This document shows positions 43,789 through 48,639 of a DNA stretch of 48,639 nucleotides, in pieces. The notes beneath the pieces are model-generated. The model worked only from the letters and a program-made list of their open reading frames with translations, was not told the DNA's origin and ran no database searches. Location of the stretch: assembly GCA_946498245.1 (NCBI GenBank), contig CAMMNN010000028.1:1-48639 (forward strand). Reading direction: 5' to 3'. A program made the position numbers and the translations under genes. Source of the DNA: an uncultured Clostridium sp. (GTDB lineage Bacteria; Bacillota; Clostridia; Lachnospirales; Lachnospiraceae). The stretch's first letter is position 1. Every line of letters begins with the position of its first letter.

Positions 43789-46428
43789 GTGCAGAAGTAT
43801 GGTGTAAATGAACTGAGGAGAATGTTTCTGGAGTTTTTTGAAAGCAAAGGCCATCTGGCCATGAAGAGCTTTTCCCTGGTTCCGCATAATGACAACAGCT
43901 TATTGCTGATTAATTCCGGTATGGCTCCCTTAAAGCCGTATTTTACCGGCCAGGAGATCCCTCCCAGAAAGAGGGTATGCACCTGTCAGAAATGTATCCG
44001 CACCGGCGATATTGAAAACATTGGAAAAACGGCGCGGCACGGCACCTTTTTTGAGATGCTGGGAAACTTTTCCTTTGGCGACTATTTTAAGCATGAGGCC
44101 ATTGCCTGGTCCTGGGAGTTTTTAACCCAGGTTATAGGACTTTCAGCGGATCGGCTCTATCCTTCCGTATATCAGGATGATGACGAGGCTTTTGAAATTT
44201 GGAATAAAGAGATCGGGATTCCGGCGGAACGGATTTTCCGCTTCGGCAAAGAGGACAACTTCTGGGAGCACGGTTCCGGTCCCTGCGGCCCCTGTTCGGA
44301 GATCTACTATGACAGAGGGGAAAAATACGGCTGCGGCCGTCCGGACTGTACCGTAGGCTGCGACTGCGACCGCTACATTGAGGTTTGGAATAACGTTTTT
44401 ACCCAGTTTGACAACGACGGCCACGGCCATTATACAGAACTGGAACAGAAGAATATTGATACGGGAATGGGCCTGGAACGTCTGGCAGTAGTGGTTCAGG
44501 ACGTAGACTCCCTCTTTACCGTAGACACCAACAAGGCCCTTTTGGATCGGGTCTGTGAGCTGGCCCATACGGAATACCAGAAGGAACACGAAACGGACGT
44601 ATCCCTCAGAATTGTGACGGATCACATTAAATCCTGTACCTTTATGATTTCCGACGGCATTATGCCTTCTAACGAGGGACGGGGCTATGTACTGCGCCGC
44701 CTTCTGCGCCGCGCCGCCCGTCACGGACGGAAGCTGGGAATCGAAGGAAAATTCCTGGCGGATTTAAGCAGCACGGTTATCGCCCTTTCCAAAGACGGAT
44801 ACCCGGAATTGGAAGAGAAGAAGGCCATGATTTTCAAAGTTCTGTCTGAGGAAGAGGATAAGTTTAACAAGACCATTGACCAGGGCTTGGCCATTCTGGC
44901 TGACATGGAAGAAAAAATGGCTGCAGAAGGCAAAAAGGTTCTCTCCGGAGCCGACGCCTTTAAGCTGTACGACACCTACGGTTTCCCTGTAGACCTGACC
45001 AGAGAAATTTTGGAAGAGAAAGGGCTGGAGGTAGACGAGGACGGCTTTGCAGCCGCTATGAAAGAACAGAAGGAAAAAGCCAGAAAAGCCAGAAAAACCA
45101 CCAATTATATGGGAGCGGACGTTACAGTGTACCAGTCCATTGATCCGGCCATTACAACGGAATTTGTCGGCTATGACAGGCTGGCGGCGGAGTCTAAAAT
45201 CGTTGTGCTGACCACGGAAGACGAGATTGTAGAGGCTCTCACCGACGGACAGAGAGGCACGATTTTGACGGAAGCCACGCCTTTTTACGGCACCATGGGC
45301 GGACAGCAGGGCGACACCGGTATGATTTACGGTGGAAACGGCCAGTTCCAGGTAGAAGATACCATTCACCTTCAGGGCGGAAAAGTGGGCCATGTGGGTA
45401 AAATGGTAAAGGGAATGCTTCAGAACGGTGAAACCGTTACCCTGGAAGTCTGCGAATCTTCCCGTCGGGCTACGGAAAAGAACCACAGCGCCACTCACCT
45501 TCTTCATAAGGCCCTGAGAACGGTTTTAGGCAGCCACGTGGAGCAGGCCGGATCCTACGTAGGACCGGAGCGGCTGCGTTTTGACTTTACCCATTTTTCC
45601 GCTATGACTCCGGAAGAAATCAAAGAAGTTGAGGATATAGTAAACCGGGAGATCCGCGCCTCCCTTCCTGTAGTGACTCAGGAAATGGGGCTGGAAGAAG
45701 CGAAGAAAACGGGAGCTATGGCTCTCTTTGGAGAAAAATACGGCGATGTGGTACGGGTTGTAAAGATGGGAGAGTTCTCCACAGAGCTTTGCGGCGGTAC
45801 CCACGTATCCAACACAGGAGTGATCCAGGCATTTAAGATTCTGTCAGAGGCAGGCATTGCGGCGGGAGTCCGCAGAATCGAAGCATTAACGGCTGACGGC
45901 CTTATGGCATACTACAGAGAAACAGAGGCCCAGCTCCATGAAGCGGCTAAGACGGCCAAGACCACCCCGGCAGGCTTAAACGCAAAGATTGAAGGACTTT
46001 TAGAGGAAATTAAGAGCCTCCATTCTGAAAACGAGAAGTTAAAGAGCAAGCTGGCCAACGAAGCCGTAGGCGACGTGATGGATCAGGTTCAGGAGATAAA
46101 GGGAATCCGCTTCCTTCCTGTAAAGGTTGCGGACGTAGATATGAACGGCCTGAGAAACCTGGGAGACCAGATGAAGGCGAAGCTGGGCGAAGGCGTTATT
46201 GTCATCGCTTCTGTGGCTGACGGGAAGGTAAACCTTATGGCTACGGCTACGGACGGAGCCGTGAAAGCCGGAGCCCATGCCGGAAACCTGATTAAAGCTA
46301 TTGCAGGACTGGTAGGCGGAGGCGGAGGCGGACGGCCCACTATGGCCCAGGCCGGCGGAAAAAATCCGGCTGGAGTGGACGCAGCTCTGGAAGAAGCCGC
46401 AAAAGTTGTCGCAGAACAGATAAAATGA
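43789..46428 (+). CDS. alaS: Alanyl-tRNA synthetase
   Basis: AlaRS charges tRNA-Ala and edits mischarged serine and glycine. The 879-residue length is normal. The class II core begins YGVNELRRMFLEFFESKGH with RTGDIENIGKTARH and SFGDYF; the editing domain has H-x3-H in NHSATHLLHKAL and the C-x3-H in CGGTHVSNTG; the C-Ala domain ends with the glycine-rich GGGGGGRPTMAQAGGK. The start is GTG at 43789 after CGGAGGA. Its last three codons (ATA AAA TGA) form the left copy of a direct repeat flanking a MITE-like element. Confidence 0.97.
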   Translation: MQKYGVNELRRMFLEFFESKGHLAMKSFSLVPHNDNSLLLINSGMAPLKPYFTGQEIPPRKRVCTCQKCIRTGDIENIGKTARHGTFFEMLGNFSFGDYFKHEAIAWSWEFLTQVIGLSADRLYPSVYQDDDEAFEIWNKEIGIPAERIFRFGKEDNFWEHGSGPCGPCSEIYYDRGEKYGCGRPDCTVGCDCDRYIEVWNNVFTQFDNDGHGHYTELEQKNIDTGMGLERLAVVVQDVDSLFTVDTNKALLDRVCELAHTEYQKEHETDVSLRIVTDHIKSCTFMISDGIMPSNEGRGYVLRRLLRRAARHGRKLGIEGKFLADLSSTVIALSKDGYPELEEKKAMIFKVLSEEEDKFNKTIDQGLAILADMEEKMAAEGKKVLSGADAFKLYDTYGFPVDLTREILEEKGLEVDEDGFAAAMKEQKEKARKARKTTNYMGADVTVYQSIDPAITTEFVGYDRLAAESKIVVLTTEDEIVEALTDGQRGTILTEATPFYGTMGGQQGDTGMIYGGNGQFQVEDTIHLQGGKVGHVGKMVKGMLQNGETVTLEVCESSRRATEKNHSATHLLHKALRTVLGSHVEQAGSYVGPERLRFDFTHFSAMTPEEIKEVEDIVNREIRASLPVVTQEMGLEEAKKTGAMALFGEKYGDVVRVVKMGEFSTELCGGTHVSNTGVIQAFKILSEAGIAAGVRRIEALTADGLMAYYRETEAQLHEAAKTAKTTPAGLNAKIEGLLEEIKSLHSENEKLKSKLANEAVGDVMDQVQEIKGIRFLPVKVADVDMNGLRNLGDQMKAKLGEGVIVIASVADGKVNLMATATDGAVKAGAHAGNLIKAIAGLVGGGGGGRPTMAQAGGKNPAGVDAALEEAAKVVAEQIK

Positions 46429-46615
46429 TAACAATTCAGCCATGCAGAAACATATGGTAAAATGCTGAGGGGGAAGCTTGCTTACCCCGCGGCATTTAGT
46501 CATATGTTTCTATAGGGCGGATGCCCGCCATGAATAATTTGACGGCCAGCAGCTTTTAACGGCAGCCAATCCTGTAAAATCCGTCAAATTATGAATGTTA
46601 TGGCTGAACTGTTAC
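46429..46615. mobile_element. MITE-like structured element with terminal inverted repeats
   Basis: The 310-base gap between alaS and rpsU is largely this element. Terminal arms TAACAATTCAGCCAT (46429-46443) and ATGGCTGAACTGTTA (46600-46614) are inverted repeats matching at 14 of 15 bases. Inside are three hairpins: AGAAACATATG (46446-46456)/CATATGTTTCT (501-511) with further nested pairs; GGCGG-ATGC-CCGCC (516-529); and ATAATTTGACGG (534-545)/CCGTCAAATTAT (581-592). The whole could fold as a four-way junction. ATAAAATGA flanks it directly on both sides (46420-46428 and 46616-46624; the match runs 12 bases), like a target-site duplication. No ORF inside. Confidence 0.65.
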
Positions 46616-46634
46616 ATAAAATGATAAAATCTTC

Positions 46635-46662
46635 TTGACGTATGGTAAATTTATGATATAAT
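46635..46662 (+). promoter_or_regulatory. Sigma-A promoter of rpsU
   Basis: TTGACG (46635-46640), 16-base spacer, TATAAT (46657-46662), with an extended -10 TG at 46654-46655. The leader of about 70 bases contains CAGTTGT/ACAACTG (688-694 and 710-716) just before the GGAGGGAGG stretch. Confidence 0.8.
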
Positions 46663-46738
46663 CAAGTAAGTGCGATAAATACCCATACAGTTGTATTATG
46701 CACAATTACACAACTGGAGGGAGGTTAGGTGTGAGGCT

Positions 46739-46915
46739 ATGTCAAACGTAATTGTTAAAGATAACGAGAGCTTAGACAGCGCTTTACGCAGATTCAAAAG
46801 AAACTGCGCAAAGGCTGGCATTCAGCAGGAAATTCGTAAAAGAGAGCATTACGAGAAACCCAGCGTAAGACGTAAGAAAAAGTCTGAAGCTGCGAGAAAG
46901 CGTAAGTACAACTAA
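46739..46915 (+). CDS. rpsU: 30S ribosomal protein S21
   Basis: S21 is a small basic protein at the 3' end of 16S rRNA that helps initiation. The 58-residue product has the family sequence [20 protein letters not shown] followed by a very basic tail ([16 protein letters not shown]). The ATG at 46739 gives the family start [10 protein letters not shown]; an in-frame ATG at 46691 would add 16 unconserved residues. It has its own promoter and terminator, so it is a single-gene unit. Confidence 0.96.
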   Translation: MSNVIVKDNESLDSALRRFKRNCAKAGIQQEIRKREHYEKPSVRRKKKSEAARKRKYN

Positions 46916-46923
46916 GCAATATG

Positions 46924-46970
46924 AAAGCCGCCGCTGTACAGTCATTTCGGCTGTGCAGGGACGGCTTTTT
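46924..46970 (+). terminator. Intrinsic terminator of rpsU
   Basis: AAAGCCG (46924-46930) pairs with CGGCTTT (46962-46968), and inside it CTGTACAG pairs with CTGTGCAG with one G-U pair; a T-run at 965-970 follows. Confidence 0.8.
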
Positions 46971-46996
46971 ACGTGCAGTTTCCACGCAGAAAGATT

Positions 46997-47026
46997 ATCA
47001 TGGCTTTGCCTTCCTCTGCATATAAT
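46997..47026 (+). promoter_or_regulatory. Putative sigma-E promoter of yqfC-yqfD
   Basis: ATCATGG (46997-47003), 14 bases, GCATATAAT (47018-47026). CATATAAT matches the sigma-E -10 consensus at six of seven fixed bases. The arrangement is the same as before spoIVA. Its -10 box overlaps an in-frame ATG at 47025, so that codon cannot be the start of YqfC on this transcript. Confidence 0.6.
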
Positions 47027-47054
47027 GAAAAGAAACCGGGCGGGGAGTGTGCGG

Positions 47055-47321
47055 ATGCTGGAACATTCTAAGGAACTGCTGGTTACATCCCTGAATTTCC
47101 CCGGCGACGTTTTGCTGGGAGAACTGCTGCTGTCTTTTGCCGGCAGGAATGCCCTGTTAGTGGAAAATTATCAGGCTTTGGTGCTGTATACGGATACCCT
47201 GATTAAGCTTCAGGGGAAAAACTGCCGCCTTCTGGTAAAGGGGATCCGCCTTTCCATAGAGTATTACACTCAGGAGGAAATGAAGATCACAGGGCAGATA
47301 CAGTCCGTAGAATTTGAATAG
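47055..47321 (+). CDS. yqfC: Sporulation protein YqfC (YabP/YqfC family)
   Basis: YqfC is a mother-cell sporulation protein of unknown activity. The 88-residue product follows the family pattern: LNFPGDVLLGELLLSFAGRN, LLVENYQALVLYTDTLIKL, CRLLVKGIRLSIEYYTQEEM and ITGQIQSVEFE. ATG 47055 has GGGGAG eight bases upstream; ATG 47025 lacks a ribosome site and overlaps the promoter -10. It is followed 23 bases later by yqfD, the standard pair in endospore formers. Confidence 0.9.
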   Translation: MLEHSKELLVTSLNFPGDVLLGELLLSFAGRNALLVENYQALVLYTDTLIKLQGKNCRLLVKGIRLSIEYYTQEEMKITGQIQSVEFE

Positions 47322-47344
47322 GCCGGCTGGAGGGAAGGGATAGG

Positions 47345-48574
47345 ATGTTTCTTTCGCTGATGCGTTCTGTACAGGGAGTGGTACGGGTGGAAATGACGGG
47401 GCTTAAACCGGAGCGCTTTCTCAATCTCTGCAGTTTAGGCGGCATTGAGGTACGGGATCTGTCTTATGGGGACGGAGTGTATTCATTTTCCATGTCGCTG
47501 CCGGAATTTTGGAAAATCCGGGCTTTTGCAAGAAAATCCAAGGTACGCTTAAAAGTGGTAAAGAGGGCGGGCCTTCCTTTTTTTATGCAGAAAAATAGAA
47601 AGCGGAAGCTGTACTTTGCCGGTCTGGCCTTTTTCTTTGTGATGCTGTATGCCATGTCCCTGTTTATTTGGGACATTTCTTTTTCCGGAAATTACCGTCA
47701 TACTGATGATATGCTGTCGTCATTTCTGGAAGAAAGGGAAGTGGTCTGCGGCGTCTATAAAGGACGGATTCAATGTGAGGAACTGGAATCGGCGATCCGG
47801 GCACGGTTTCCGGAGATTACCTGGGTGTCGGCCCGGGTTTCCGGTACCCGGCTTTATATTCAGATTAAGGAGAATGAAGTTATATCAGAGCTGCCTCAGG
47901 AGGATACTTCACCTTGCGATCTGGTGGCGGATTTTTCCGGTACCATCACGTCTATGGTAGTCCGAACCGGGGTTCCTATGGTGTCCGTAGGCGATGAGGT
48001 AGAAGAGGGGCAGATCCTGGTCAGCGGAGCTGTTCCCGTCACTGATGACAGCGACCAGGTTATCCGTACCAATTTGGTGCGGGCGGATGCGGATATTACG
48101 GCCAGGAGCAGCGGGGCCTACCGCCAGTCCTTTCCCCTGCTTCATTCCGTAACCGTGGATACGGGAAAGGTGCGCCAGGGGTTTTTTGTTAAGGCAGGCC
48201 CCTTTACCTTCCGCTTCCTGCTGCCGGGAGATGAGGACAGCATCTGGCGGACGGCGTCGGAGGAACGTCAGTTCAAGCTTTTTTCAGATTTCTATCTGCC
48301 TTTTTGGTGGGGAGAAATCCGTTCCTCAGAATGCATTTCCTATGAGCGCTATTATACGGAAGAAGAGCTGGAAGAGAAGGGAAATGCAATTCACCAAATA
48401 TTTTTGAAAAATTTACAGGAAAAAGGGGTACACATTATAGAAAATAATGTTAAAATATTAAAAGATGCGTCCCTCTGCCATATAGAAGGGACATTCGTAA
48501 CAGAGGCGTCTGTGGTCAGGCGGCGGAGCATCGAGGTAAGCCATCGTGCGGAGCACTCGGCATCCCTGAACTGA
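47345..48574 (+). CDS. yqfD: Sporulation protein YqfD
   Basis: YqfD is a membrane protein made in the mother cell and needed for efficient sporulation. The 409-residue protein has an N-terminal soluble domain (VRVEMTGLKPERFLNLCSLG), one membrane helix (about 90-110), then ITWVSARVSGTRLYIQIKEN, the conserved CDLVADFSGTITSMVVRTGV with VSVGDEVEEGQILVSGAVP, and the late KGVHIIENNVKILKD. The last 18 codons (RRRSIEVSHRAEHSASLN) lie entirely inside the terminal repeat, so the natural C-terminus seems to have been replaced by repeat sequence. Confidence 0.92.
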   Translation: MFLSLMRSVQGVVRVEMTGLKPERFLNLCSLGGIEVRDLSYGDGVYSFSMSLPEFWKIRAFARKSKVRLKVVKRAGLPFFMQKNRKRKLYFAGLAFFFVMLYAMSLFIWDISFSGNYRHTDDMLSSFLEEREVVCGVYKGRIQCEELESAIRARFPEITWVSARVSGTRLYIQIKENEVISELPQEDTSPCDLVADFSGTITSMVVRTGVPMVSVGDEVEEGQILVSGAVPVTDDSDQVIRTNLVRADADITARSSGAYRQSFPLLHSVTVDTGKVRQGFFVKAGPFTFRFLLPGDEDSIWRTASEERQFKLFSDFYLPFWWGEIRSSECISYERYYTEEELEEKGNAIHQIFLKNLQEKGVHIIENNVKILKDASLCHIEGTFVTEASVVRRRSIEVSHRAEHSASLN

Positions 48575-48639
48575 TGCCGCCATGAGGCGGCGGAGCATCG
48601 AGGTAAGCCATCGTGCGGAGCACTCGGCATCCCTGAACT
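48518..48639. repeat. Two copies of a 55-bp direct repeat, period 67, at the window end
   Basis: 48518-48572 is identical to 48585-48639 over 55 bases. The 12-base spacer GATGCCGCCATG completes a 67-bp unit and forms a hairpin across the junction: GATGC (573-577) and CGCC (578-581), loop ATGA, then GGCG (586-589) and, after a five-base bulge, GCATC (595-599). A second small stem GTGC-GGA-GCAC lies in each copy. The window stops exactly at the end of copy two, as expected if an assembly broke at a multi-copy repeat. Confidence 0.85.

Noticed and set aside
44764..45507. Long minus-strand open frame opposite alaS
   Set aside because: It is the antisense shadow of a strongly coding gene, with no ribosome site or recognisable protein.
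46429..46615. Simple intrinsic terminator of alaS
   Set aside because: The stems lack a T-run and are enclosed by long inverted repeats with flanking direct repeats, so an inserted element explains the region better.

Overview
The window reads as chromosomal DNA of a spore-forming Firmicute of the Lachnospiraceae (Clostridium cluster XIVa) type. The evidence is the gene order rpsP-khpA-rimM-trmD-rplS-lepB-rbgA-lepB-rnhB-yraN, the sporulation genes spoIVA, yqfC and yqfD, strong Shine-Dalgarno sites, sigma-A promoters, and protein sequences typical of that family. Base composition looks balanced by eye. Nearly everything is on the + strand; prs is the one clear exception. No rRNA, tRNA, CRISPR or transposase gene was seen.

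Region 1 (1-12.1 kb) is housekeeping: ribosomal proteins S16 and L19, RNA-binding KhpA, RimM, TrmD, two signal peptidases around the GTPase RbgA, RNase HII, YraN, PgeF, then a minus-strand PRPP synthetase. After a divergent promoter pair come a DUF512 radical-SAM-like protein, the GTPase Der, PlsY and GpsA. Region 2 (12.1-17.2 kb) is a complete branched-chain amino-acid ABC transporter (livK-H-M-G-F) behind a consensus promoter. Region 3 (17.3-19.3 kb) holds a small HD hydrolase and spoIVA, whose Shine-Dalgarno site lies inside a hairpin.

Region 4 (19.3-42.6 kb) is the most unusual part. A consensus promoter drives a leader with a cyclic-di-GMP-I riboswitch, an intrinsic terminator and two further hairpins. 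About 23 kb of tightly packed same-strand genes follow: a DivIVA-like coiled-coil protein with 11-residue repeats, two paralogous membrane metallophosphoesterases (one with a broken active site and a DnaA-domain-I-like N-terminus), two Wzz-like chain-length proteins (one carrying a degenerate GGDEF domain), a Wzy-like polymerase, a Wzx-like flippase, six glycosyltransferases, a GH39-like glycosidase, an F420-hydrogenase-beta-like protein, a polysaccharide pyruvyl transferase, an orphan carboxyltransferase and a NeuD-like acyltransferase. It looks like a Wzx/Wzy exopolysaccharide locus linked to c-di-GMP at both the RNA and the protein level. A beta-CASP nuclease and RNase HI end the run.

Region 5 (42.7-48.6 kb) has a DUF1311 protein, a 42-residue membrane protein, alaS, a 187-bp MITE-like element inserted right after the alaS stop codon, rpsU, and the sporulation pair yqfC-yqfD. 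The window ends inside a 67-bp-period repeat whose first copy encodes the last 18 residues of YqfD.
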